64,000 bases of DNA from a virus. Below, piece by piece: positions 49,269-57,521 of this stretch. Each line of letters begins with the position of its first letter. Position 1 is the first letter of the stretch. The translations under genes and the position numbers were made by a program. The DNA is taken from positions 1 through 64,000 of IMG/VR virus record IMGVR_UViG_3300017729_000001; one strand, 5' to 3'. A model generated the notes under the pieces. It was not told the origin of the DNA. It ran no database searches and saw only the letters and a list, made by a program, of their open reading frames with translations.

Positions 49269-50527
49269 AATTCACCTAATGGATATACAAGTTCTTCTTT
49301 TAAATCATCGTTCTGGAACTTAGCCGCAAAGAAATTCACAGCCAATGCCGTAATATCTAACGATGGAAAGAACATTGTGAGGTCTCCAATCTCCTTTATT
49401 TTATTAAATCTGAATTCATCCTTGGTTATGATACGTTTTTTATCATCATTCAACAACTCTTTATAATGAAGATACAAATCAAGCAAATCATAAATCAAAG
49501 CAAAATACTTAGAAAACTCATTCAGTGAATCGAAATCTGCTTTGGCCATTCTTTTCCCTGACTTTAAAGTATTGATGATTAAATCTATATATCCATCAAC
49601 CTCGTGTAATCTACCTTCCACGCTTTCCATATTGAACTTCATATCTATATGAGCTGGGTTGTAGCTATCGTACACGTCAGGAATATTATCTCCATCAGAA
49701 GCAAATTGCGTATGCTCATACATATTCATAGCAATTTCATTCTCCGTGTAGAAATGAAGACTTTGAGAGTTGTGAGTTTGTGTTCCTAGCTTTAAGCCTA
49801 AAATATTAGACATAATCTCAGTAATAAAACTAAACTGAAACACATTAGTTGGTAACCCCCAATGTAAGTCATTACTCCTATTCGCTATGGTAGTATGAAA
49901 CTTGCCATCCCTAACTTTAATCATTACAAGGTCATTACATGGTATATCCTTGCTTTTAGTGCCCAAGTCAAGTTCCGTATTCCATATTGACATTACAGCA
50001 CGTCTATCATTTGGGTTTTCGCTTAGCATCTTCAATACTGTTAAAACTTGGTCTTCACCCTCCATCATCTGTTGAATATGGTGTCCTATATGTTCTGGTG
50101 CTCTTGCTTCTTCCTCAAAATTTAATTTACCTTGAACTCCATCAGATGGATGAACATATCCTAATCTTGAATCAACTCCATAATGGCGCAATCTAAAACC
50201 ATATGGCGCATGAAAAACTTTACCATCATCTGAAAACTCTGACATCCTAGAATTAAACTTTTTTAGAAAGTCAACATCACGCTCACCTCTAAATATCCAA
50301 AGTGCTTCAGCCAATAAAAAGAAAATGTTGATATCTCTATTACTTGTGCCTACACATCTAGCATATGGATTTTTTAAAGTGGTCTTGAAATTTAGAACTT
50401 CTTTAGTTGGACCATATCTACTATCCTCACTTTGTCCGTTCTCAATGACGTACTTATTAATTGCTGGGTAAACTTTTGAAAAGATAGGTGCTTTGACACT
50501 ATCATTTAAAATCTGATTTGAACTCAT
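49265..50527 (-). CDS. Thymidylate-synthase-family enzyme (TS or dUMP hydroxymethylase)
   Basis: 420 aa, longer than bacterial TS (264-318 aa). It has the TS-fold signature: RRAV (residues 175-178), catalytic Cys197 in DIPCNDL, RSND (217-220), GLPTN (224-228) and HFY (258-260). The Asn in GLPTN matches the uracil-selecting Asn of TS, so dUMP is the likely substrate. In TS the residue after the catalytic Cys is usually His; here it is Asn. Phage dUMP hydroxymethylases belong to the same family, so the product could be dTMP or 5-hydroxymethyl-dUMP. Because a 5-hmdU-type DNA-modification protein is encoded at 13500-14540, the second option deserves weight. Confidence 0.88.
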   Translation of the reverse strand: MSSNQILNDSVKAPIFSKVYPAINKYVIENGQSEDSRYGPTKEVLNFKTTLKNPYARCVGTSNRDINIFFLLAEALWIFRGERDVDFLKKFNSRMSEFSDDGKVFHAPYGFRLRHYGVDSRLGYVHPSDGVQGKLNFEEEARAPEHIGHHIQQMMEGEDQVLTVLKMLSENPNDRRAVMSIWNTELDLGTKSKDIPCNDLVMIKVRDGKFHTTIANRSNDLHWGLPTNVFQFSFITEIMSNILGLKLGTQTHNSQSLHFYTENEIAMNMYEHTQFASDGDNIPDVYDSYNPAHIDMKFNMESVEGRLHEVDGYIDLIINTLKSGKRMAKADFDSLNEFSKYFALIYDLLDLYLHYKELLNDDKKRIITKDEFRFNKIKEIGDLTMFFPSLDITALAVNFFAAKFQNDDLKEELVYPLGEL

Positions 50528-50554
50528 AATTATTTCTTTTCTTAATTAACGATG

Positions 50555-50584
50555 AAAAAAAAGGCATCCACTTGGGATGCCCTT
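50555..50584 (-). terminator. Rho-independent terminator after 50608-51504
   Basis: Minus strand stem GGCATCC/GGATGCC with loop CAAGT, flanking A/T pairs and a run of eight T. Confidence 0.8.
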
Positions 50585-50607
50585 TACTGCTATTAATAAC
50601 CTCTCTT

Positions 50608-51504
50608 TTATTTTTTCGCAGATTTTGCTTTGGTTGCTTTCGCCTTATTCTCTTTCTTCAAGTCCTCTTCCATCTTGGCTCTGTTCTTGCCTAACTTTTC
50701 ATCTTTCTTAGTCAGGTTGTGAATTACATTATCAAAGGCTTTCTTGTTAGTCTTTAGTGATGAAGCTAGTTCACTTATGCTCATTCCGATTATAAGGATG
50801 TTACCAGACCATGATTTTTTAGTCTCAATGTCCTCTCCAAATAATTCCTGAAGCACTTCTTCATCTTTTACTGAAGATAGGTAAACACGACCTACAACTT
50901 CACCCTCTTTATTCACCTTTGGAGAATCGAATGACAAGAATACTTTTTTGCTATTCTTACCAAGGTATTTTATAGACACACCTCCATTAGCAATAAAGTT
51001 ATATTCAAAGTCAGCACCTAGAACTTTTTTGAGTTCATCGTATCTCGCAGCATCATCTTTATTCTCAAGTGGATTCAAACGCTTAGATGGTTTCTTAGTT
51101 CCTTTCGCTTTCTCTTTTTTCTCTGTAGCTTTCTTGGCTGTAGTTTCAGTTTTCTTCTGAACCTTATCATTTGCCTTTTCTTCTTTCTCAGCAGTATCTT
51201 CAAGGTCATCAACCTCGTCATCAACCTCGTCAGAGTCATCCTCTACTTCTTCAACTTCATCATCTACTTCTTCAACAGCAGCATCTAGTGCCTCATCTGT
51301 ATCGTCATAGATAGCCTCAACCATATCGTACAACTCTTCATAAGTTTCTTCATCGACATCGTCAATTTCCTGTTTGTTTAAGTAAGCAATCATTTTCTTT
51401 CTTGCTTCTTCAACTGTTTTTACTCCCTTAATACTTACTCCATCAAGGTCTTTAATTTGCGCTGTAGTCAGCTTTTCCGTTTTTACTTTTTTTACTGTTG
51501 CCAT
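50608..51504 (-). CDS. Acidic/basic segmented protein, unknown
   Basis: 298 aa. A basic N-terminus and a short helical region, then a highly acidic stretch (about residues 75-108), a Lys-rich stretch (about 109-145), a compact domain (about 148-245; YDELKKVLGADFEYNFIANG, VFLSFDSPK) and a Lys-rich C-terminal tail. The alternating charge suggests DNA or SSB interaction. It has its own terminator and a probable promoter at 51545-51571, so it may be highly expressed. Confidence 0.55.
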   Translation of the reverse strand: MATVKKVKTEKLTTAQIKDLDGVSIKGVKTVEEARKKMIAYLNKQEIDDVDEETYEELYDMVEAIYDDTDEALDAAVEEVDDEVEEVEDDSDEVDDEVDDLEDTAEKEEKANDKVQKKTETTAKKATEKKEKAKGTKKPSKRLNPLENKDDAARYDELKKVLGADFEYNFIANGGVSIKYLGKNSKKVFLSFDSPKVNKEGEVVGRVYLSSVKDEEVLQELFGEDIETKKSWSGNILIIGMSISELASSLKTNKKAFDNVIHNLTKKDEKLGKNRAKMEEDLKKENKAKATKAKSAKK

Positions 51505-51544
51505 TTTTTAAAATTTAATTTACAATTTAATTATTTTGTTTGTA

Positions 51545-51571
51545 TAAAGATAAACTTTGTAAATTTAGTCA
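51545..51571 (-). promoter_or_regulatory. Probable promoter for 50608-51504
   Basis: -7 box TATCTTTA (51552-51545), identical to that of promoter copy 3, with TTTGTAAATTTA (10 of 12 bases of the operator palindrome) inside the spacer. A -33 box at the 19-nt position is not recognisable. Confidence 0.4.
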
Positions 51572-52149
51572 GCGTGAGATAACACTTTGTAAATTTCAGT
51601 TTCTTCCAATAACTCTGGAACTCTGTCTTTAATCTTAGCCAAGTTTCTTTTGATACTATTCTTAGCACTTTTCTTGCTCTTATTTATCTTGTTGATTTTC
51701 GATATTGGAAAACCTTTTAGATATAGCATAAAGAACTTTTTTTCATCCTCAGGAATATCCTGAAGGACATCGGTCATTCCGACCATGAGTTGTTTTTTCT
51801 TAAAGTCAACACTAACATTGAAATCTTCAGTACCATAGTCAAAATTAATATCAGACATGGATACTGTTTTTAGTTCCGCATTAATATCTCGTATGAAATC
51901 TTTCACCTTATTAATCATTACAGTCTTTAAATAAAACTTCAACGGCACAGGTTTCTCTCGCCCAGTCTTTTTATATTGCTTGTATTTTAATAGGTATGAT
52001 TCTAGTGCCGTCCATAATCTGATTTTCAAATCTTGTTCAACATCTTCTTGCGAATATGATATGTGTCCGACATTGAATACTTTTTTAGCATACTGAACTG
52101 CTAGGTATTCGTTTTTAGTGTACAATCTTAAAATCTGCTTTTTTTCCAT
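51565..52149 (-). CDS. Sigma-factor-like protein
   Basis: 194 aa from the ATG at 52149, which follows the TTTAAAAATGGAAAA context. Region 2-like: QEDVEQDLKIRLWTALESY then FYLKTVMINKVKDFIRDI. Region 4-like: LQDIPEDEKKFFMLYLKGFP followed by KSKKSAKNSIKRNLAKIKDR, an HTH-like end. It resembles small phage sigma factors. Its leader holds a promoter, an operator palindrome, a short reading frame and a terminator (52175-52293), which suggests tight control. Confidence 0.65.
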   Translation of the reverse strand: MEKKQILRLYTKNEYLAVQYAKKVFNVGHISYSQEDVEQDLKIRLWTALESYLLKYKQYKKTGREKPVPLKFYLKTVMINKVKDFIRDINAELKTVSMSDINFDYGTEDFNVSVDFKKKQLMVGMTDVLQDIPEDEKKFFMLYLKGFPISKINKINKSKKSAKNSIKRNLAKIKDRVPELLEETEIYKVLSHAD

Positions 52150-52174
52150 TTTTAAAGTATTTGAGGTTATTAAT

Positions 52175-52209
52175 AAAAAATGCCTCATAGATATTGGATA
52201 TCTTGAGGC
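52175..52209 (-). terminator. Terminator/attenuator upstream of sigma-like gene
   Basis: Minus strand hairpin GCCTCAAGATAT...ATATCT-A-TGAGGC (12 bp with a single bulge, 3-nt loop) followed by six T. It lies between the promoter at 52263-52293 and the sigma-like start, so it could attenuate that gene as well as end the primase operon. Confidence 0.7.
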
Positions 52210-52215
52210 TCACTG

Positions 52216-52242
52216 TTATTCCATTTTTAAATCTTTTTCCAT
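52216..52242 (-). other. Short leader reading frame (MEKDLKME)
   Basis: ATG at 52242, TAA at 52218-52216, immediately upstream of the terminator hairpin and in the same AAAAATGGAAAA context as real starts. Possible leader peptide of an attenuator; it might also be a by-product of duplicated start-like sequence. Confidence 0.35.
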
Positions 52243-52250
52243 TTTTAAAC

Positions 52251-52269
52251 AATTTCGTTAAACGAAATT
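52251..52269. promoter_or_regulatory. Perfect palindrome AATTTCGTT-A-AACGAAATT
   Basis: 19-bp palindrome with 9-bp arms overlapping the -7 box of the promoter at 52263-52293. Different sequence from the TGTAAATTTACA class. Likely operator for the sigma-like gene. Confidence 0.55.
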
Positions 52270-52293
52270 AGTTTAAATAAGTTTGTAATCAAA
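52263..52293 (-). promoter_or_regulatory. Bacteroidetes-type promoter for sigma-like gene
   Basis: Minus strand TTTG (52293-52290), 19 nt, TAATTTCG (52270-52263): one mismatch to the -7 consensus. The TSS would fall just inside the palindrome at 52251-52269. Confidence 0.55.
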
Positions 52294-52330
52294 GCATTCC
52301 ACTATGTATTTCAAATTATTTTTTAAAAAT

Positions 52331-52762
52331 CTACAATATTCTGGATATGTCATCTAGCTTGACTTGAACCATCTCGCCAGTCATTAGTTGTATCACAGCT
52401 TTCTTTTCGTCCATATCATACTTCTTTAGCTTACAGCCTTCACCCATGTATGAAAAATCTGCTTCCAACTTATAATAAAAATACCAATCACGCTTTCCTA
52501 ATCTTTTTGGATTGCCGAACTCATTGAAAAAGTTAGTCCTGAAATCAGCTAACTTGTGTTCAGAATCGAAAATGGATATCAAATTGTTCTTCTGTGATAT
52601 GTCCTTGATTTTTTGTTCTTTGAACTCCATCACTTTTCTAAAATAATCTTTGTCTTTAGCAGATGGATATATCTTGCTTCTCAATTCAAAGTAAATGAAC
52701 TCACTCTGTAATACATTAAAGTATTCTAAAATTGAGATGTCTCTGTCTTTCTCCCTATTCAT
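52331..52762 (-). CDS. Unknown 143-aa protein after primase
   Basis: 143 aa, helical first half and beta-rich end (AVIQLMTGEMVQVKLDDIS). No motif recognised. Its start overlaps the primase stop by 4 nt, suggesting a role at the replication fork. Confidence 0.55.
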   Translation of the reverse strand: MNREKDRDISILEYFNVLQSEFIYFELRSKIYPSAKDKDYFRKVMEFKEQKIKDISQKNNLISIFDSEHKLADFRTNFFNEFGNPKRLGKRDWYFYYKLEADFSYMGEGCKLKKYDMDEKKAVIQLMTGEMVQVKLDDISRIL

Positions 52763-53721
52763 TTCAATAACTTTACAACCTTTTTGTTAAACTCCATAGG
52801 TGTTTTAAGCCTATCGAATATTTCAAAAACTTCTTTTTTATCTGAGTCATTGATGTCTTTATTAAAAGTGAACCCTACTTTGACGTTGAAAAACTCATTC
52901 AACAAGATGCTATATTTTTTCATTTCTTTAATAGCATCATAATCATATATCAAAACAACATTCTCAACACCCTTTGACTGTAACTTTAATACCTGAAATT
53001 TACTTATTTTCTTACCAAATGTTGCTACACATTTAATTTCTTCATCTGAATCTAGTCCTAAATAGTTATCAACACTAATCTTATCAAACAAACCTTCAAC
53101 TATTATTACAGTTTTTGTTTGGTTAGTTATTTCTTCATATCCGAATAGTAAATGACTGAAGTTCACGTTCCTAGCATTATTGTATCTCAGTTTTTTACTT
53201 CCCTTTGGAATGCTTTTAGTGTACCTTGATAAATAGCCTTTACACTCTCCATCCTCTTCAATTAGAAATATAACATAATTTTTTAATGATGGAACTAAAT
53301 TTGTGTAACCAATCTTAAACTTATCAAAATTACCTTTGGTCATCTTTCTCTTTTTCAAGTATTTGTCCGAATTTACACGCTTGAATCCTATCGGTGGTTT
53401 GAACTTTTCGACTTCTAATGACGTAATTTCATTTTCATTTTCATTTTCAAGTTCAGACAATAATGTTACACGACCACGCTCAACACTTTTGAACTCACCA
53501 ATTTTAAACAGCTGACCTAGATGGCTCAGTAATTTTATTATGTTACCCTCTTCACCGCACTTCTTACAATCCCACTGCTGTGAACTCCTATTTATATAAA
53601 AGTGTCTATCTTTAAAGCAATATGGACAACTAGCAATATAATGATTATGTGGGCCAATTATCGGCTTTTCAAGAATGGACTTTAATTCTATGTCGTCAAT
53701 TTTACTATTCTTCATCTTCAT
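52759..53721 (-). CDS. DnaG-like DNA primase
   Basis: About 320 aa from the ATG at 53721; a more upstream start would overlap the helicase by 77 nt. A zinc ribbon CPYC...CKKC near the N-terminus is followed by WDCKKCGEEGNIIKLL, then the TOPRIM domain with VIIVEGLFD (Glu) and VVLIYDYDAIKE (DxD). It makes RNA primers for lagging-strand synthesis. Shorter than DnaG (about 580 aa), lacking the C-terminal helicase-binding part. Overlaps the DnaB-like gene start by 17 nt. Confidence 0.88.
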   Translation of the reverse strand: MKMKNSKIDDIELKSILEKPIIGPHNHYIASCPYCFKDRHFYINRSSQQWDCKKCGEEGNIIKLLSHLGQLFKIGEFKSVERGRVTLLSELENENENEITSLEVEKFKPPIGFKRVNSDKYLKKRKMTKGNFDKFKIGYTNLVPSLKNYVIFLIEEDGECKGYLSRYTKSIPKGSKKLRYNNARNVNFSHLLFGYEEITNQTKTVIIVEGLFDKISVDNYLGLDSDEEIKCVATFGKKISKFQVLKLQSKGVENVVLIYDYDAIKEMKKYSILLNEFFNVKVGFTFNKDINDSDKKEVFEIFDRLKTPMEFNKKVVKLLK

Positions 53722-55072
53722 CCTGATAGTCCAGAACCAACTTGATAGTTTTCTGGCGGTCATAAAATCTTGCTCTTCCAAAGTTGGTCACTATGCTTAT
53801 AGTTCTTCCACCTCTATATTCTCTCATCTTATCCTCATATATTCTTAGTAATGGAGCAGGCTCACCTCTCTCATCCTTGTTATTCTCTTCATCGAATGTC
53901 TGATTGAAAGTAAAGTGATAATCAAATGGTCTGATTTTTCCTTTATCTTCAGACAAGAACTCTCTGGTCATAACAAAATTTGGGTCTTTCTTTAACTCAC
54001 TTGGCAAATTAGATGCTTGTGTAGCAGTACAAGTCACCACGTCTTGCTCCATGGCAAGTTCTTTCATAAATCTACCTATTTTCTGTTGCCTAAATCTCTC
54101 TGAAGATGGGCCATATTGATTACCATCGCCAACTTCAAGTAGTTCTAAATAATCAATCACTACCAAATCGAAATCGCCATACAGCTTTTTCATATCAATA
54201 ACGCTATTCCGAATATCATATATGGTAGCATTTCCGAACTTCTCAAAAGCCTCAACATATATCTCTCCACGAACTTTATTCAATACGCTTTTTAATTTTT
54301 TCAACCTACTTCTTTCAATAGTGGCATTTTTAACATCGTGATATAATGCTCCTGTCCAAGATGAATCTAGCCTATCCATTACTTGTCGTTTAGTTCCCTC
54401 AATCTGAAACAACGCCACTCTTCCACCTCTCCTTGCCGTTTGAACCGCATAGTGAATAAGTGCTTGAGACTTACCACGACCTGACTCAGCAGTGAATAAT
54501 ACACACTCACCTGTCTCTGGTCCACCTTTAGTGTGATTATCTAATTCGTCAATCATGAATGGAACTTTGTGTCTTCCTCTATCCTCCAAAGTTCTGATTG
54601 TATTCCTTTCTTCAAAGTCACCGAAAACCTTAGTGAATATTTTGTCTTTGATACTAAAATTAGCTAGTGACTCAGCACCCTTTATAAAAATATCATATGC
54701 TTCTTTTTGCTCACCTCTATTATAACGCTCACCAGCATCCTCAAATAACTCGACAAACTTACTTTCTTTTATGAAATCTTGAAACGCTTTTACCACTTGC
54801 TCTTTATCAGATGAACTATTCTTAACATCTGAGATGAACTCTCGCACTTTTTGTTCTTTACGACACTCAACCTGAATTAGTCCAAGACTTGGTATTTTCT
54901 CATTCAGCGTGTGTAGTTGTACGCATTTCTTCCAAAACTTCTTTTCGTGTTCTAAAACTAAAAATGAATATTTTAAATGTTCCCTTAAAAGTTCAAATAC
55001 AGTTTCATCCTCAAAAGCGCAATGAAATAACTCCAACGTGAACTCACTTGATAATTTATCTTTTTCCTCCAT
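53705..55072 (-). CDS. DnaB-like replicative helicase
   Basis: 455 aa. The C-terminal RecA-like domain has Walker A AESGRGKS (residues 195-202), a Glu-containing FQIEGTKRQVMDRL, Walker B VVIDYLE (304-310), Gln-containing TATQASN and an arginine-rich end. The N-terminal domain (1-140) is helical, as in DnaB. It unwinds DNA ahead of the polymerase. Overlaps the primase gene and is preceded by a possible loader gene (55056-55670). Confidence 0.88.
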   Translation of the reverse strand: MEEKDKLSSEFTLELFHCAFEDETVFELLREHLKYSFLVLEHEKKFWKKCVQLHTLNEKIPSLGLIQVECRKEQKVREFISDVKNSSSDKEQVVKAFQDFIKESKFVELFEDAGERYNRGEQKEAYDIFIKGAESLANFSIKDKIFTKVFGDFEERNTIRTLEDRGRHKVPFMIDELDNHTKGGPETGECVLFTAESGRGKSQALIHYAVQTARRGGRVALFQIEGTKRQVMDRLDSSWTGALYHDVKNATIERSRLKKLKSVLNKVRGEIYVEAFEKFGNATIYDIRNSVIDMKKLYGDFDLVVIDYLELLEVGDGNQYGPSSERFRQQKIGRFMKELAMEQDVVTCTATQASNLPSELKKDPNFVMTREFLSEDKGKIRPFDYHFTFNQTFDEENNKDERGEPAPLLRIYEDKMREYRGGRTISIVTNFGRARFYDRQKTIKLVLDYQDEDEE

Positions 55073-55670
55073 AACCTCTTAACCTATAAACGCTGGGCAA
55101 CTGTTCTTTTAACTGTATTTCGCACTTTTTCTTATACTTACAAGTTACACATTTCATAGACTTGTGATTGTACATCGTGGTATTTAAAGTACAGTTGATA
55201 AACCCCTTTGCGCTATTATAAAACATAGCTTTTTCAAACTCTTCAATTTCATTGACTTTCTTCATAGAATTACTCCACCCCTCATTTCTAACCCCATCAA
55301 CTTGGAAATTAATCTTTCTTTTTAAATTCTTACGAACAAGATGGCTCGTTGCTTTCTTATATTTTTCTGACCTACTTGTCCACCTCTTCCAAGCCTTATT
55401 TCCAATTATCCATTCCAGCTGAATACTCGTGCCTTTTCCGTACTTACCATCATGCTCGAACCAGTAATTGAACTGAAATTCCATATATGACCTTAGATAG
55501 TCTTCACCTAGAATAGTTGAGTTGTTGAATTCCTTCACTTTTGAAATAAAACCTTTAGTCATAGTCAATCTAGTTTCAGTCATGTTCATCCTGAATGCTT
55601 CATTACCTGTGATTGCTTTATAGTGATATTTGAACTTATCAACTATCAGTCTGACTTCTTTATTTCTCAT
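55056..55670 (-). CDS. Unknown protein upstream of DnaB-like helicase, possible loader
   Basis: 204 aa, helical and basic, with a C-terminal CVTCKYKKKC (two CxxC-like pairs) that could bind zinc. It lies between the UvsW-like and DnaB-like helicase genes and overlaps the latter by 17 nt. That is the position of helicase loaders in other phages, but there is no P-loop, and the role is inferred. Confidence 0.5.
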   Translation of the reverse strand: MRNKEVRLIVDKFKYHYKAITGNEAFRMNMTETRLTMTKGFISKVKEFNNSTILGEDYLRSYMEFQFNYWFEHDGKYGKGTSIQLEWIIGNKAWKRWTSRSEKYKKATSHLVRKNLKRKINFQVDGVRNEGWSNSMKKVNEIEEFEKAMFYNSAKGFINCTLNTTMYNHKSMKCVTCKYKKKCEIQLKEQLPSVYRLRGYGGKR

Positions 55671-57153
55671 CGAACCATGATTTTATAGTATCTTGGATAT
55701 CAGACATGTCTTCATCTTCATAGCATTCAATTCTTTCATCTCCTACTGTTTCTGAATACACCTCTAGTCTATTAAAACTATGGCCAGAAAAGTATTCTGG
55801 CTCAACATCCATAATATCAATAATCACGGCTTTGTCTTTATTTTCAACTGCTCCTAGAACTCTTCCAGCCTTTTGTATTACATTACTGCCTTCCAATCCT
55901 CCATCGGCCATTATTAGAACTTCAACTTCAGGCAACGTGATACCCTTTTTAAATATATTGCTGGCCAATAATACTTTCCCACGACCTCTCAAAAATCTCT
56001 CTTTTGCTTCATTTCTAGTTTTGGTGTCATCATCTCCAGAAATAAATTGCTTGTGACTTAGTTCTGAAATAAGGTATCCATGTTGCTTTGAATTAAATAG
56101 TACAAGTGTTTTCCACTTATTACTTTTACACATATTTATTAGGTCAAGCAATATTCTGTTTCTATCCTTATTTTCATGAATCAATTTTTTAAGATATTTT
56201 TGGTATTTTTCAGTTCCAACTAAATCTCTGTACTTGTGTACTCTGCTTGAATCATGTTGGTGGCTGATTAATATTACTTTATCAAGTGCTAAGTATCCTT
56301 CATCTTGAAGTCTGGTTTTATCTACGTCATAAGCAATTCCTCCAAAATGACCTTTCATTTTTAAATTAGCCACAACACTTCCTTTTTGTTTAAAAGGTGT
56401 AGCTGATAACCCTAACAGAAATTCCACGTTGGAACACTTTTTTATTAGTTTCATTCTGTTGTCTCCCAAATACTCTTGAACTTCATCGACTATCAAAAAG
56501 GTCAAACTTTTAAAATACTTTTCCAAAGTCTTTGCTTCAGGCTTTTTTCTATTAAATATTGAAGTCACTGTCTGAATCATAGCAATCGACACTTGCTTAA
56601 TATTAACTCCAAAAGAATTTATTGTACCAATATCACTTTCTGGTACATTTAGGTATTTTGATAACTCTTCAACTGTTTGGTCAAACAAATCTGTCGTATC
56701 GACAAAAAAGCATATAGATGAATCTTCCACTTGGTCAATAACGTGCCGAATGATTTCACCAGACACAAAAGTTTTTCCTCCACGTGTAGGAATTACCATC
56801 AATCCGAAATTCTTTTTGAAAAACGCATCCACTCCTTCAGCTTGATGTGGGCGCAAACGTGAATCCAACGAATAGTTGTCAATTATGAATCTTCTAAAAT
56901 CTTGCTCAACAACCTCGTATGATATTCCCATATCTGATAAGTGGAAAACTACTTCATCAAGTATTCCAATATCAATTTTGTTATCTTTAGTGTATAGCTT
57001 AAAATATCCATCCCAAAAGCCTTTCTTGTATTTATCAGAATATTGGGCACCATCTATCCAAATTCTTAGTTTGTCTTTTATTGCTTTTACTTCTTTTGGA
57101 ATTTGCGAATAAAACTGATATTGTTTTGAATTCACCCTTGTTATTAAAATCAT
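55660..57153 (-). CDS. UvsW-like SF2 DNA helicase
   Basis: 497 aa. SF2 motifs: LRPHQAEGVDAF (100-111), motif I PTRGGKT (122-128), motif II VDEVQ (222-226), motif III SATPF (250-254) and GRGKVLLASNIFKKGI/QKAGRVLG for motifs V-VI. UvsW-type enzymes act on R-loops, D-loops and replication-fork reversal. The N-terminal 95 residues form a small domain as in UvsW. First gene of the replication operon, with a 370-nt upstream region. Confidence 0.9.
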   Translation of the reverse strand: MILITRVNSKQYQFYSQIPKEVKAIKDKLRIWIDGAQYSDKYKKGFWDGYFKLYTKDNKIDIGILDEVVFHLSDMGISYEVVEQDFRRFIIDNYSLDSRLRPHQAEGVDAFFKKNFGLMVIPTRGGKTFVSGEIIRHVIDQVEDSSICFFVDTTDLFDQTVEELSKYLNVPESDIGTINSFGVNIKQVSIAMIQTVTSIFNRKKPEAKTLEKYFKSLTFLIVDEVQEYLGDNRMKLIKKCSNVEFLLGLSATPFKQKGSVVANLKMKGHFGGIAYDVDKTRLQDEGYLALDKVILISHQHDSSRVHKYRDLVGTEKYQKYLKKLIHENKDRNRILLDLINMCKSNKWKTLVLFNSKQHGYLISELSHKQFISGDDDTKTRNEAKERFLRGRGKVLLASNIFKKGITLPEVEVLIMADGGLEGSNVIQKAGRVLGAVENKDKAVIIDIMDVEPEYFSGHSFNRLEVYSETVGDERIECYEDEDMSDIQDTIKSWFDEK

Positions 57154-57185
57154 AAATGTACATCTTTAAAAATATTCAGAAACAT
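57150..57185 (-). other. 11-aa leader reading frame overlapping helicase start
   Basis: ATG at 57185 encodes MFLNIFKDVHL; its TGA overlaps the helicase ATG (ATGA). This stop/start arrangement could couple or control translation of the helicase. No other support. Confidence 0.35.
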
Positions 57186-57464
57186 AAGTCTCAAAATCAC
57201 AACCCCCTTTCCCCCTTAATGAAAAAGGTCAATAATATATTCATCACATGAAGCTGATAGTGCTCACAAACCCCCTGAGAAAAGAACTCCTATCATTTAA
57301 CTCAACTAACGTAACTCTGAAGTCAGTCAGCAGTTAGTTTATACTTGGTTATTTTATATTTTTAATGTAACCAATTAATCTTGGTTTTTACGATTGTACT
57401 TTTTTAGGTTTGGACTTCCTATTAAAATTAATCTATATCACAAGGACAAAGCAAAAAAGTGGAT
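57154..57464 (-). promoter_or_regulatory. Long leader/control region of the replication operon
   Basis: The largest gene-poor region in the window (about 310 nt). Candidate promoter: TTTG (57455-57452), 21 nt, TAATTTTA (57430-57423). It contains a nested inverted repeat AACTAAC...GTTAGTT (57304-57339) with CTGA/TCAG inside, and three G5 runs on the transcribed strand (57275-57271, 57215-57211, 57207-57203), exceptional in this AT-rich DNA. It could be a structured 5' leader, a G-quadruplex or a replication/packaging signal. No longer reading frame seen. Confidence 0.4.
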
Positions 57465-57496
57465 AAAAAAAGGATGCCCTAGCATTTAGGGCATCC
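57465..57496 (-). terminator. Strong terminator at end of late structural operon
   Basis: Minus strand perfect 10-bp stem (57496-57487 with 57481-57472), 5-nt loop, then seven T. Follows 57522-58379 by about 25 nt. Confidence 0.85.
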
Positions 57497-57521
57497 AATC
57501 GAAAGTAAAACACAAACGGCA

